Shown here: piece by piece, positions 56,801 through 64,000 of the stretch
Layout of the letters: each line of letters opens with the position of its first letter
Numbering within the stretch: position 1 is the first letter of the stretch
The notes under the pieces: generated by a model
What the model was told of the DNA's origin: nothing
What the model saw: the letters and a program-made list of their open reading frames with translations, nothing else
The model's database searches: none
Translations under genes and position numbers: made by a program
NCBI RefSeq assembly: GCF_021390495.1
Contig: NZ_JAJEJP010000001.1
Coordinates: 620,001 to 684,000 of the forward strand
Direction of reading: 5' to 3'
Length of the DNA stretch: 64,000 nucleotides
From: Paraburkholderia sp. ZP32-5
Lineage (GTDB): Bacteria; Pseudomonadota; Gammaproteobacteria; Burkholderiales; Burkholderiaceae

Positions 56801-58080
56801 CCGTAACGGGCACGAGCGCGAACAACAAGGTCTACGACGGCACAACGACAGCGACGCTGTCGGGTGGCACGTTGACTGGCCTGTTCGGCTCGGACTCGGT
56901 GACGCTGACGCAGTCGGGTACGTTCGCATCGAAGAACGTCGGCAACGGCATCGGCGTAACCGCGGTGGACACGCTTAGCGGTACCGACGCGGGCAACTAC
57001 GTGCTCACGCAACCCACGGCCGCCCTCAGCGCCGACATCACGCCAGCCACGTTGACGGTGACAGGCACGAGCGCGAACAACAAGGTGTACGACGGCACGA
57101 CAGCGGCGACGCTGAGCGGCGGCACGCTGTCGGGCCTGATCGGCTCGGACTCGGTGACGCTGACGCAGTCGGGCACGTTCGCATCGAAGAACGCCGGCAG
57201 CGGCATCAGTGTGAACACCGCGGACACGTTGGGCGGTGCGGACGCCGGCAACTACGTGATCGCGCAACCGACCAGCGTTACCGCGGATATCACGCCGGCC
57301 ACGCTGACGGTGACCGGCACGAGCGCAAGCAACAAGGTCTACGACGGCACGACAGCGGCGACGCTGAGCGGCGGCACGCTATCTGGCCTGATCGGCTCCG
57401 ACTCGGTGACATTGACGCAATCAGGCACGTTCGCAACGAAGAACGTCGGCAACGGCATCGGCATCACCGCATCGGACGCGTTGACCGGCGCGGACGCCGG
57501 CAACTACGTGATCGCGCAGCCCACGAGCCTCAGCGCCAACATCACCCCGGCCACGCTGACCTACACGGCGGCGCCGGCCTCCGGCCAGTCGGGCCGTCCG
57601 TTGCCCGACTTGAGCGGCACGGTCAGCGGCTTCGTCGGCGGCGACACGCTCGCGAACTCGACCTCCGGAACGCTCACATGGACGACCAGCGCGAACAGTT
57701 CGTCGGGCGCGGGCAGCTACGCGATCGACGGCGCGGGTCTCACGGCGGCGAACTATGTGTTCACCGACGCGCCCGGCAATGCGGGCGCGCTGACGATCAC
57801 CGCGGCGCCGTTGAACACGCTCCCCAACATCCTCGCGAGCGTGCAAACCTCGTTCTTTGGCATGGGCGGCACTGCGCCGGGGCTGAACACGTCGTCGACG
57901 ATTTCGGCGTTGCCGGCGTCGAACGCGCCGGGCACGCCGAATAACGCCGGGTCCACCACGCAAGCGTCTTCGTCGACGCCGATACCGACGGTCACGTTGA
58001 GTATCGGCGGCACCGGCACGCTGAACATCCAGAGTCTCGGCGTGAATCTTCCCTCCGACACGCTGATCGGCAAGAACTAA
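50839..58080 (+). CDS. Two-partner secretion adhesin (TpsA) with GLUG and YDG repeats
   Basis: 2413 residues. An ESPR-type extended signal (MNHAYRLIWNQVYQSWVAVSE) ends near AHA. The haemagglutination/TPS domain (residues ~50-290) has INPNGILFGKGAQV. GLUG-type repeats (GGLVGQNYGTISHSYA, GGLVGINAGTISRSFA and similar) fill ~570-850. One MBG-like unit precedes 15 YDG repeats of ~84 residues (residues ~982-2240), then an MBG_2-like unit and an Ala/Ser/Thr tail. No C-terminal toxin or anchor domain is seen. The protein is exported by the TpsB encoded next and should form a long surface fibre for adhesion or biofilm. Confidence 0.95.
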   Translation: MNHAYRLIWNQVYQSWVAVSEVARGRSKGSGRKLVMAALSLSAVGAHAAPGGGQVVSGSGSISRNGATTTITQSSSTLSVNWNSFNIAPKETVTFVQPTASSIAVNRIFDTSGTRILGKLNANGQVFLINPNGILFGKGAQVNVGGLVASTLDVNDASLGSGKLSFSGNGTGSVINQGAITAANGGYVALLGNHVGNEGTIVAKLGTVALGAGSAVTLTFGGSSLVSMQVDQSTLNNLAENGGLIQADGGIVLMTAGAKDALLASVVNSTGVIEARTVENHDGKITLLGGMAAGQVNVGGTLDASAPNGGNGGSIETSAATVKVAPDATITTRAPDGLTGSWLIDPTDFTVAASGGDMTGAALSTALNNNSVQLQSTSGGSAGSGNINIDDTVSWGAATTLTLTALANININQSITATNANGKLALQYGMGAVNAGNTATYNVNAPVNLQAGNNFSTQLGSNGAVTQFKVITSLGNAGSTTGTDLQGVNGNLGGNFVLGANIDASATSGWNSGQGFVPIGSYISPFTGVFDGLGHTISNLTIARPNDMYIGLFGQVGAPNGAGVVTGSVIRNVGLVNGSIVGESYVGGLVGQNYGTISHSYATANVATSGGPSGGGVIGGLVGANGTYSYKTGSIDNSYAGGTVGGGNGFTSDVGGLAGLNYGTITNSHALGAVSSPGFNIGGLVGINAGTISRSFATGNVNIDAADDEASNVGGLVGFNGSQSFGGGSGPTSTISESYAIGNVGSAQASDMGFVGGLVGYNYSSLSSGATVTNSFALGSVTGAAYVGGLVGGNSGATISNSYAAGRVTGGSDSGGITSTSSSLPPGLITNSYWNTTTTGLTSSATASGGGGLTSTQARSQSSFASWDFPNTWEMGSNGPILTRLATVVTVTPTASSSNVTYNGSAYSGGFTYTSSFGGSPLSGTATYAGAATQSATNAGNYAITMSGLSTIDPEFTIVYASGTLTINPKAVTVTGTSASGKVYDGTTTAQVSGGTVSGLIGADAGTVVLTQSGTFVSPNAGTNVGVTMTDALSGTGASNYVITQPTGVTATITPATVTVTGTTVGDKVYDSTTAATVSGGAISGLIGADAGTVTLTQSGTFASKDVGTGIGVTLSGLLSGTNASNYVVVEQTGLTANITPATLTVTGASANNKVYDGTTDATFTGGTLVGVLGSDSVSLTQSGTFASKNVGTGIGVTAADTLAGTDAGNYVIVQPTSFSANITPATLTVTGTSASDKVYDGTTTATLTGGTLSGLFGSDSVTLTQSGTFASKNVGTGIGVTAADSLGGTDASNYVIAQPTSLSANITPATLTVTGTTTASDKVYDGTTSATLSGGTLSGLIGLDSVTLTQSGTFASKNVGTGISVTAADSLGGTDAGNYVIAQPTGVLSANITPATLTVTGTSANNKVYDGTTTATLTGGTLSGLIGSDSVTLTQSGTFASKNVGNGIGVTAADSLAGTDAGNYVITQPTFLSADITPATLTVTGTSASNKVYDGTTAATLSGGTLSGLFGSDSVTLTESGTFASKNVGNGIGVTATDALAGTDAGNYVIAQPTSLSANITPATLTVTGTSASNKVYDGTTAATLSGGTLSGLIGSDSVTLTQSGTFASKNVGTGIGVTAADSLGGTDAGNYVIAQPTGVTADITPATLTVTGTSASNKVYDGTTTATLSGGTLSGLIGSDSVTLTQAGTFATKNVGAGIDITASDALTGTDAGNYVIAQPTSLSANITPATLTVTGSSASNKVYDGTTAATLSGGTLSGVIGSDSVTLTQSGTFASKNVGNGIGVTAADTLGGGDAGNYVLTQPTGALSADITPATLTVTGTSASNKVYDGTTAATLSGGTLSGLIGSDSVTLTQAGTFASKNAGNGISVNTADTLAGTDAGNYVIAQPTGVTADITPATLTVTGTSASNKVYDGTTSATLSGGTLSGLIGSDSVTLTQSGTFASKNVGNGIDITASDALTGTDAGNYVIAQPTSLSANITPASLTVTGTSANNKVYDGTTTATLSGGTLTGLFGSDSVTLTQSGTFASKNVGNGIGVTAVDTLSGTDAGNYVLTQPTAALSADITPATLTVTGTSANNKVYDGTTAATLSGGTLSGLIGSDSVTLTQSGTFASKNAGSGISVNTADTLGGADAGNYVIAQPTSVTADITPATLTVTGTSASNKVYDGTTAATLSGGTLSGLIGSDSVTLTQSGTFATKNVGNGIGITASDALTGADAGNYVIAQPTSLSANITPATLTYTAAPASGQSGRPLPDLSGTVSGFVGGDTLANSTSGTLTWTTSANSSSGAGSYAIDGAGLTAANYVFTDAPGNAGALTITAAPLNTLPNILASVQTSFFGMGGTAPGLNTSSTISALPASNAPGTPNNAGSTTQASSSTPIPTVTLSIGGTGTLNIQSLGVNLPSDTLIGKN
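53755..57560 (+). repeat. Fifteen in-frame YDG repeats with a 759-bp higher-order repeat
   Basis: Each unit is 252-258 bases and carries NKVYDGTT...GGTLSGLIGSDSVTLTQSGTF...NYVIAQPT...ITPATLTVTGT. All lengths are multiples of three, so copy changes stay in frame. From unit 9, units recur as triplets: the NKVYDGTT lysine codons of units 9, 12 and 15 lie at 55816, 56575 and 57334, exactly 759 bases apart. Units 10/13 (ending VLTQPT.ALSAD) and 11/14 (ISVNTADTL) match each other better than their neighbours. Confidence 0.95.
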
Positions 58081-58094
58081 TTCGTAGACCATCC

Positions 58095-59792
58095 ATGACA
58101 TGTCTCCTGCACGGCCGCCTGACGAAGCGGCCGGCCGTTATCGCCCTGCTGGGCGTACTGCCTTGCCTTGCCGCTCATGCCGCCACGCCGGCGATTCCGA
58201 ATGCCGGCACGCTGCTTCAGCAAACCCAGCCGGTCGAGCCGCCGACGCCGAGTTCGAACAACCCCGGCCTGAACATCGTCCGGCCGCCGAGCGAAACACT
58301 GCCGTCGAGCGTCGCGTTCCGGGTCGAGCGTATCGAGATCACCGGCAATACGCAGATCGATACGGCGACGCTGCACGCGCTGGTTGCCGGCTCCGAGGGC
58401 AAGGATCTGACGCTCACGGATCTCGGCGTACTCGCGGCGCGCATCACCGACTACTATCACGCGCACGGCTATCCGCTCGCGCGCGCAATCGTGCCGGCGC
58501 AGACGATGCAAAACGGCGTGGTGCGCATCGAGGTGATCGAGGCGCGCTTCGGCAAGATCGGCCTCGACAACCAGAGCCGCGTGCGCGACGGCCTGCTGCT
58601 CGCGACGCTCGGCGGCCTGCAAAGCGGTGCCGTCGTCACGGATGCGCAGATGGATCGCAGCCTGCTGCTGCTGTCCGATATCCCCGGCGTGCAGGTCAAC
58701 GCGACGCTGAAGCCCGGTGCCGCGGTCGGCACGTCGGACCTGCAGGTGGTCGCGGCGGCCGCGCCGATGGTCGCGGGCAACGTCACCGTCGACAACTGGG
58801 GCGAGCGCTACAGCGGCCGCCCACGGCTCTCGGCCACGGTCAGCGTGTTCAATCCGCTGCATCAGGGCGACGAGTTCAGCGTGTCGGGTCTCACCAGCGG
58901 CGCCGACATGAACTACGGCCGCGTCGGTTATGACGCGCTGCTCAACGGCCTCGGCACGCGCGTCGGCGCGTCGTTCTCGGCGCTCGACTATCGCCTCGCC
59001 GGCGATCTGTCGCCGATCGGCGCGCATGGCACCGCGCAGGTCGCGAGCACGTGGGTCAAGCAGCCGCTGCTGCGCGGCCGCACGCTGAATCTGTATGGCC
59101 AGCTCCAGTACGACCACCTGTCGCTCGACGACAACATCGATGCCACCGGCAGCGCGAACGACCGGCATCTGGACAACGTCACGGCGACGCTGTCAGGTGA
59201 CGTGCGCGACGGCCTGCTCGCCGGCGCGGTCAGTGGCTGGAGCCTGAGCTGGACCTACGGCCACACGAGCTTCAGCAATGCCGCGGCGCAGGCCGAGGAC
59301 GCGATGGGGCGCGATACCCAGGGCGGCTTCTCGAAGTGGAATCTGAGCGCGATGCGGCTGCAGGATCTGGGCGGCGGCAATGCGCTGTTCCTGTCGGCGT
59401 CGGGGCAGCTCGCGTCGGGCAACCTCGATTCGTCGCAGCAGGTGATCGCCGGCGGGCCGGGTTCGGTGCGCGCGTACGACGTCAATGCGGTGGCCGGCGA
59501 CACCGGTGCGCTCTTCACGATGGAATTGCGTCACACGATGGCGCATGCGTGGTACGGACAGTGGCAGGCGATTGCGTTCCTCGACGCCGCGCACGTGCGG
59601 ATCAACCGCGATACGTTCGAAGCGGGCTCGAACATCGCGAATATGGCCGGTGTGGGCGTCGGCTTGAACTGGGCAGGGCCGTATCAGACCAATGCGAGCG
59701 CTTCGCTGGCGGCGCCGATCGGCGGCCGGCCGGAGCAGGCGGGCAATACGGCGTCGGTGCGCGCGTGGCTGCAATTGAGCAAGGCCTTCTGA
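58095..59792 (+). CDS. TpsB outer-membrane transporter (ShlB/FhaC/HecB family)
   Basis: 565 residues. The signal peptide ends at AHA, a Pro-rich plug region follows, then POTRA domains (residues ~70-210, FRVERIEITGNTQIDTATLHALVAG; GYPLARAIVPAQTMQNGVVRIEVIEA) and a 16-strand barrel ending ASVRAWLQLSKAF, with terminal Phe. GGPGSVRAYD on a barrel loop is the L6 VRGY-type motif. It exports and folds the TpsA encoded 14 bases upstream. The short gap means co-transcription. Confidence 0.95.
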   Translation: MTCLLHGRLTKRPAVIALLGVLPCLAAHAATPAIPNAGTLLQQTQPVEPPTPSSNNPGLNIVRPPSETLPSSVAFRVERIEITGNTQIDTATLHALVAGSEGKDLTLTDLGVLAARITDYYHAHGYPLARAIVPAQTMQNGVVRIEVIEARFGKIGLDNQSRVRDGLLLATLGGLQSGAVVTDAQMDRSLLLLSDIPGVQVNATLKPGAAVGTSDLQVVAAAAPMVAGNVTVDNWGERYSGRPRLSATVSVFNPLHQGDEFSVSGLTSGADMNYGRVGYDALLNGLGTRVGASFSALDYRLAGDLSPIGAHGTAQVASTWVKQPLLRGRTLNLYGQLQYDHLSLDDNIDATGSANDRHLDNVTATLSGDVRDGLLAGAVSGWSLSWTYGHTSFSNAAAQAEDAMGRDTQGGFSKWNLSAMRLQDLGGGNALFLSASGQLASGNLDSSQQVIAGGPGSVRAYDVNAVAGDTGALFTMELRHTMAHAWYGQWQAIAFLDAAHVRINRDTFEAGSNIANMAGVGVGLNWAGPYQTNASASLAAPIGGRPEQAGNTASVRAWLQLSKAF

Positions 59793-59856
59793 GCGGAATC
59801 TTTCGATCCGGCTAGCCATCTGGCCATGCCGGCACGAAGCGCTGTGCGTACTCACG

Positions 59857-59895
59857 AAAAAGGGGCGGTTGGGAATGACCCAACCACCCCTTTTG
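59857..59895. terminator. Bidirectional terminator after the TPS locus
   Basis: AAAAGGGG(C)GGTTGGG pairs with CCCAACC(A)CCCCTTTT with one mismatch, around a five-base loop. It can serve tpsB and the convergent sulfotransferase. Confidence 0.85.
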
Positions 59896-59943
59896 CAGTT
59901 CAGCGCCACCGCTCGATGCGGCGGCGCAAACCGGGCCGCGCGT

Positions 59944-60807
59944 TCAGCTTCCGCTGCCGCCACCACCACCGCCGCTTGCCGGCGGCTTGACGAGGTGCGG
60001 ATAGTAAAGGTCGTAATACCACGCGCAAGCGGATTCGATCTGCTTCTGGATGCGCGGCGGCACCGCATGCCGCGCCGGCGTCGCGATGCGGGGTCCTTGC
60101 CGATGCAGATACTTCATCCGGTAGTGGCTGTCGCTTTCGTGAGGGCTGACCGTCAGATTCTCGGGATCGATGTCGAGCGGCTCGACGCCGAGCCACGCAT
60201 ACAGATGCGACATGCAGGCCACCGGTTGCGCCATCAGATCCTCGAAGCGCAGGAAGTACAGACGCTCCTGCACGGCCTTGGGCAGATCCAGTACCGCGTG
60301 CAGCGAGATCAGCGGCGCGCCGACGGCCTTGTCCTTCGCGAACAGCATGTCGGCGCGGCCGAAGCGGTCGTAATCGGCCAGACGGTCGGCGAAGTCGACG
60401 AGGATCGTGCGCTGATGCTGCGCTTCGATCGAGCCGTAAATCTGGCCGAGTTCCCGCAGGCAGACGATCAGCCGCGCTTCGGGCTCGATGCGCAGCAGGA
60501 ATTCGATCGAGTGCAGCCACGCGCGGTTCTTGTCCACCACCACGGGCCGCTCGCAGTCGTGATACCAGCCGCGCAGGAAGCCTTGCATCGACGATGCGAG
60601 GTGCTCATAGCTGCGCTCGAAAGAGTGGTCGAGCTGGGCCAGGAAAAAGGTGTCGTCGCTGACCATGCGGCGAATGCCCAGCAGCGCGTTGCACAGCGGC
60701 GAGCTATGGCTTTCGCAGTGGATCTCGGGATGCTGCGCCAGCAACTGGCACAGCAGTGTCGAGCCTGCGCGCGGCAAGCCCGTTATACCAACGAATTGAG
60801 CCGGCAT
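59944..60807 (-). CDS. Sulfotransferase family protein
   Basis: 287 residues. The PAPS-binding loop is near the N-terminus (VGITGLPRAGSTLLCQLLAQHPEIH, the 5'-phosphosulfate motif) and a later segment (EARLIVCLRELGQIYGSIEAQHQR) supplies the 3'-phosphate region. It has no signal peptide, so it acts in the cytoplasm on an unknown acceptor. The C-terminus is an odd Gly/Ser run (PPASGGGGGGSGS). It converges with tpsB; whether it modifies anything in that system is speculation. Confidence 0.85.
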   Translation of the reverse strand: MPAQFVGITGLPRAGSTLLCQLLAQHPEIHCESHSSPLCNALLGIRRMVSDDTFFLAQLDHSFERSYEHLASSMQGFLRGWYHDCERPVVVDKNRAWLHSIEFLLRIEPEARLIVCLRELGQIYGSIEAQHQRTILVDFADRLADYDRFGRADMLFAKDKAVGAPLISLHAVLDLPKAVQERLYFLRFEDLMAQPVACMSHLYAWLGVEPLDIDPENLTVSPHESDSHYRMKYLHRQGPRIATPARHAVPPRIQKQIESACAWYYDLYYPHLVKPPASGGGGGGSGS

Positions 60808-61024
60808 CGTTCGTGAGTTATTCGTGCGTCGTTCGTTATTCCCGGCCCGGTCGAGCCCGGATAAGCACTTCCCGCGGTACGCGGGAACCCATTACGGCAA
60901 GAATTGGATTTTACCGTACAAGGTTTCACGAATTCGCGCGCAGGCTTCACGTTCCGGCGCCGCGCGTGTTGCGGCTTGATCGTGCGATCAGCGGATTTTC
61001 ATCGCGCGTACGCATTGTCCGCGT

Positions 61025-62236
61025 TCATTGCGCGGCGGACAGATTGCGCACCCTGGCGTGACGCAGATACAGCACCGTGGACAAGACCCCCGCCGCCGCT
61101 GCCGCGAGCGCGGCAAACAGAAACACCGAGCCGTAGCCGAATTCACCGGCGATATACCCGGCCAGCGGACCGGTAATGCCGAGCGACAGATCGAGAAACA
61201 CCGAATACGCGGACAGCGCCGCGCCGCGGCTCGCCGGCGGTACGAGGCCGACCGCTTCGACGCCGAGCGCCGGGAACACCAGCGCGAAGCCGAAGCCGGT
61301 CAACGCGGCGCCCGCCAGCGCGATATGCGGCTCGGGCGCGAGCCACAGCATCAGCAGACCCGCGCATTCGAACGCGAACGACGCGATCGCGACGCGAAAT
61401 CCGCCATACGTTTTGATCGTATTCGCGAACAGCAGACGCGAGCCGATGAACAGCGTGCCGAACAGCGTCAGCGACAGCGCCGCGTTCGGCCAGTGCCTGG
61501 CCGCATAGAACAGCGTGATGAAGGTTGCGATCGAGCCGAAGCCGGCCGAGCCGAGCGCGAGGCCCATGCCGTGCGGCAGCACGCGCGTGAATACGCTGCG
61601 ATACGACATCCGCTCGCCGTGAACGACCGGCACCGCCGCGATCTGCCGCGCCAGGTAGTAGCCGAGCGCCGCGAGCACCATCACCAGAATGCCGAGCGCG
61701 GTGAAGCCGATCGAGCGCGAAATCAGCACGCCGAGCGGCGCGCCGATCGCGAGCGCGCCGTAGGTTGCGATGCCGTTCCACGAAATCACCCGTGCGTTAT
61801 TGGCGGTGCCGACCCGGCCGATGCCCCACAGAATCGCGCCGGTGCCACACAGGCTTTCGCCGAAGCCGAGCACGAGGCGGCTCACTACGAGCAGCGCGAG
61901 GCTCAGCACCGGCCAGTGACTGGTGAGCGCGGCGAGCAGCAGAAACACGCCGCTCGTACCGCAGCCGATCAGACCGATCGACACCGTTCGCTTCGGCCCC
62001 AGCGTATCGGCCGAGCGGCCCGCGAGCGCCCGCGACGCAAGCGTGGCGACGTATTGCACGCTGATCGCGGCGCCCGCGAGCACCGCGCTATAGCCGAGAT
62101 CGCCATGCACGTAGCCGGGCAGCACCGCGAGCGGAATGCCGATGGTCAGGTAGCAAACAAAGGTGAAAAAGACGACCGGAATGATCTGCAAGGTCGTCGC
62201 AAATTCGCTGCGAACGGGCGCGGAGTCGGTGGACAT
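61025..62236 (-). CDS. MFS transporter (YhhS-like)
   Basis: 403 residues, 12 TM segments. It has the YhhS/YfcJ-type markers [23 protein letters not shown] in TM1-2 and [17 protein letters not shown] in the loop 2-3 motif. Members export small metabolites or herbicide-like compounds; the substrate is unknown. The ~400-base gap to xdhA is shared with the divergent gene. Confidence 0.9.
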   Translation of the reverse strand: MSTDSAPVRSEFATTLQIIPVVFFTFVCYLTIGIPLAVLPGYVHGDLGYSAVLAGAAISVQYVATLASRALAGRSADTLGPKRTVSIGLIGCGTSGVFLLLAALTSHWPVLSLALLVVSRLVLGFGESLCGTGAILWGIGRVGTANNARVISWNGIATYGALAIGAPLGVLISRSIGFTALGILVMVLAALGYYLARQIAAVPVVHGERMSYRSVFTRVLPHGMGLALGSAGFGSIATFITLFYAARHWPNAALSLTLFGTLFIGSRLLFANTIKTYGGFRVAIASFAFECAGLLMLWLAPEPHIALAGAALTGFGFALVFPALGVEAVGLVPPASRGAALSAYSVFLDLSLGITGPLAGYIAGEFGYGSVFLFAALAAAAAGVLSTVLYLRHARVRNLSAAQ

Positions 62237-62635
62237 CGGGAAAACGAGACTTGAAATCGGCGGGAGTGCGTGATTGTCCCATGGAACCGATTCCCTTGCA
62301 GGATTTGCTTAATTAATCGTCGGATTAAAGGCGGTTTTGTGGGCCTCGGCGCGCTTATAAAGGGTCGTTTTGGGGGTGTCTGGGGCTGCTTTGCACGCCT
62401 CGCGGCCATGTTCGCCATGGTTTGTGATGGCTTTAATGCCATAAAAACTTGCAAAAGGCGGCAATATTTCCTTCTGAACATAAGCGCAACGCGGTGCATA
62501 TCCCTGCCGATATCGCTCTACGGATATGTCCTGCATGCAATTGCCGCTATGGGTTGTGTTTATTGATGATGATAGTTTTCGAACCATCGACGCGGCACGT
62601 CCGCGCGAACACAGAACAGACGAGAGCAATGAGAC
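62237..62635. other. Divergent control region between MFS gene and xdhA
   Basis: About 400 bases, AT-richer than the flanks. I see no RNA element or ORF I can support; purine-responsive control of xdhA is possible but no known motif was recognised. Confidence 0.4.
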
Positions 62636-64000
62636 ATGACTGAGCCGATTCGCTTCTATCACCGCAACGCGATCCGCGAAATCAAGGACGCGCCCGTCAC
62701 CCGCACGGTGCTGCAGTATCTGCGCGAGGACGCGCATTGCACCGGCACCAAGGAAGGCTGCGCCGAAGGCGACTGCGGCGCGTGCACCGTGGTGATCGGC
62801 GAGCCCAACGCGGCGGGCGGCGTCGATTTCAAGGCGGTCAACGCGTGCATCCAGTTTCTTCCGACGCTCGACGGCCGCGCGCTGTTCACCGTCGAAGACC
62901 TGCGCCAGCCCGACGGCTCGCTGCATCCGGTGCAGCAGGCGATGGTGGATTGCCACGGCTCGCAATGCGGCTTCTGCACGCCGGGCTTCATCATGTCGAT
63001 GTGGGCGCTGTACGAAAAGCATGGCCACGAGCATGGCTGCGCGAACCGTACGGTGCCGTCGCGCGACACGATCAACAACGCGCTGACCGGCAACCTGTGC
63101 CGCTGCACCGGCTACCGGCCGATCGTCGAGGCGGCCGAGCAGATGTTCGAGGCGCCCGCGCCGCAAGCGCCGGTCGATGTGAAGGCGCTGGCGGCGTCGC
63201 TCGCATCGCTCGGGCGCAACGACACATTCCACTACGAACACGCGGGCCAGCGCTTTGCCGCGCCGCGCACGGTCGCGGCACTCGCGCAACTGAAGGAAGC
63301 CGAGCCGGCCGCGCGGATTCTGGCAGGCAGCACCGACATCGGCCTGTGGGTCACCAAGCAGATGCGCGAACTCGGCAACATCGTCTATGTCGGCCAGATC
63401 GCCGAGTTGCAAAAGCTCGTAACGAATGACGACTGGATCGAGATCGGCGCGGGCGTCAGCGTCGAGAAAGCCTACGCGGAGATCGCGAAGCAGTACCCGG
63501 AACTCACCGAGATGTGGCAGCGCTTTGCATCGCTGCCGATCCGCAATGCCGGCACGCTCGGCGGCAATATCGCCAACGGCTCGCCGATCGGCGATTCGAT
63601 GCCGGGGCTGATCGCGCTCGGCGCGCGCGTGATCGTGCGCGGTGGCGACATCGAGCGCGAGATGCCGCTCGAAGACCTGTACCTCGCGTATCAGAAGAAG
63701 GATATGGCCGAGCACGAGTTCGTCGTCGGCCTGAAGGTGCCGACGCGCAGCGGCGCGCGCGCGAATCTGCGCTTTCGCACCTACAAGTTGTCAAAGCGTT
63801 TCGATTCGGACATCTCGGCCGTGTGCGCGGCGTTCTCGTTTATCGCCGACGGCAACACGATTCGCGAGCCGCGCATTGCGTTCGGCGGCATGGCCGCGAC
63901 GCCGAAGCGCGCGCTGCATGCCGAAGCCGTGCTGCGCGACGCCGAATGGCACGAGGCGAGCGCGCAGGCCGCGATGCTCGCGCTCGGCAACGACTACGCG
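62636..64000 (+). CDS. xdhA: Xanthine dehydrogenase small subunit XdhA (3' end beyond window)
   Basis: 455 codons are visible without a stop. The [2Fe-2S] domains come first: GCAEGDCGACT, then CGFCTPGF and LTGNLCRCTGYRP. A FAD-binding domain follows (ILAGSTDIGLWVTKQMREL; LPIRNAGTLGGNIANGSPIGDSMP). It carries electrons for the molybdenum subunit (XdhB) that oxidises hypoxanthine/xanthine to urate in purine breakdown. xdhB is expected just beyond the window. ATG 62636 is the start; the upstream ribosome site is weak. Confidence 0.96.
   Translation, partial: MTEPIRFYHRNAIREIKDAPVTRTVLQYLREDAHCTGTKEGCAEGDCGACTVVIGEPNAAGGVDFKAVNACIQFLPTLDGRALFTVEDLRQPDGSLHPVQQAMVDCHGSQCGFCTPGFIMSMWALYEKHGHEHGCANRTVPSRDTINNALTGNLCRCTGYRPIVEAAEQMFEAPAPQAPVDVKALAASLASLGRNDTFHYEHAGQRFAAPRTVAALAQLKEAEPAARILAGSTDIGLWVTKQMRELGNIVYVGQIAELQKLVTNDDWIEIGAGVSVEKAYAEIAKQYPELTEMWQRFASLPIRNAGTLGGNIANGSPIGDSMPGLIALGARVIVRGGDIEREMPLEDLYLAYQKKDMAEHEFVVGLKVPTRSGARANLRFRTYKLSKRFDSDISAVCAAFSFIADGNTIREPRIAFGGMAATPKRALHAEAVLRDAEWHEASAQAAMLALGNDYA

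Noticed and set aside
53755..57560. Regular repeats that might suggest a CRISPR array
   Set aside because: Units are ~252 bases and coding in one frame; there are no short palindromic repeats or spacers.

Overview
The window looks like a piece of a chromosome from a Burkholderiaceae beta-proteobacterium, most likely Paraburkholderia or a close relative. The reasons are high GC with GC-ending codons, a complete ybgC-tolQRAB-pal-cpoB cluster beside glyA-nrdR and a minor-pilin operon, and several Burkholderia-type families (ESPR adhesin, AspT/AspD, DUF883/DUF3318). Species cannot be fixed from the sequence alone. There is no phage, insertion sequence, CRISPR array or rRNA. The only tRNA is tRNA-Lys(UUU).

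Layout. 1-9.7 kb: the end of a DedA membrane protein, an MscS channel started at TTG, an outer-membrane protein, a PRISE-type reductase, a secreted alpha/beta hydrolase, an AT-rich gap, then a phospholipase C/acid phosphatase-like lipoprotein followed by a di-haem MauG/cytochrome c peroxidase. A compositionally mixed kilobase with one plausible small gene lies next to tRNA-Lys. 9.8-15.5 kb (minus strand): the Tol-Pal envelope machine and YbgC. 15.7-18.7 kb: a YdfG-type dehydrogenase, then a ZTP (pfl) riboswitch ahead of glyA-nrdR. 18.9-21.8 kb: fimT-pilV-pilW-pilX-pilE minor pilins, translationally coupled. 21.9-24.4 kb: a YqjD/YqjE/DUF3318 stress-envelope set and a 1-Cys peroxiredoxin.

24.6-33.1 kb: a dihydroflavonol-reductase-like enzyme divergent from an AraC regulator; gcdH (glutaryl-CoA dehydrogenase) divergent from an IclR regulator with a near-perfect palindrome between them; a degenerate EAL protein; and hmgA-fahA, the last steps of tyrosine/phenylalanine breakdown, behind a promoter with a perfect inverted repeat. 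33.2-43.2 kb: a PQQ-type beta-propeller protein, two MFS exporters, an orphan polymorphic-toxin/immunity-like pair, a chemoreceptor, an enoyl-CoA hydratase, a plasmid fertility inhibition-like gene and the truncated remains of a D-lactate dehydrogenase.

43.5-50.3 kb: two tandem AspT-type antiporters, AspD (aspartate 4-decarboxylase) and, after a terminator, a glyoxylate-type aminotransferase. Together they could form an aspartate/alanine proton-motive cycle feeding alanine into glyoxylate transamination. 50.8-60.8 kb: a two-partner secretion locus with a 2413-residue adhesin carrying 15 tandem YDG repeats (with a superimposed 759-bp higher-order repeat), its TpsB transporter, and a convergent sulfotransferase. 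61-64 kb: an MFS transporter and the start of xdhA (xanthine dehydrogenase small subunit), cut by the window edge.

The features I find most worth following are the orphan toxin/immunity pair, the higher-order repeat structure of the adhesin with its attenuator-like leader, the doubled AspT genes, the ZTP riboswitch on glyA, and the deletion scar that places a plasmid-type fertility inhibition gene beside a broken ldhA.
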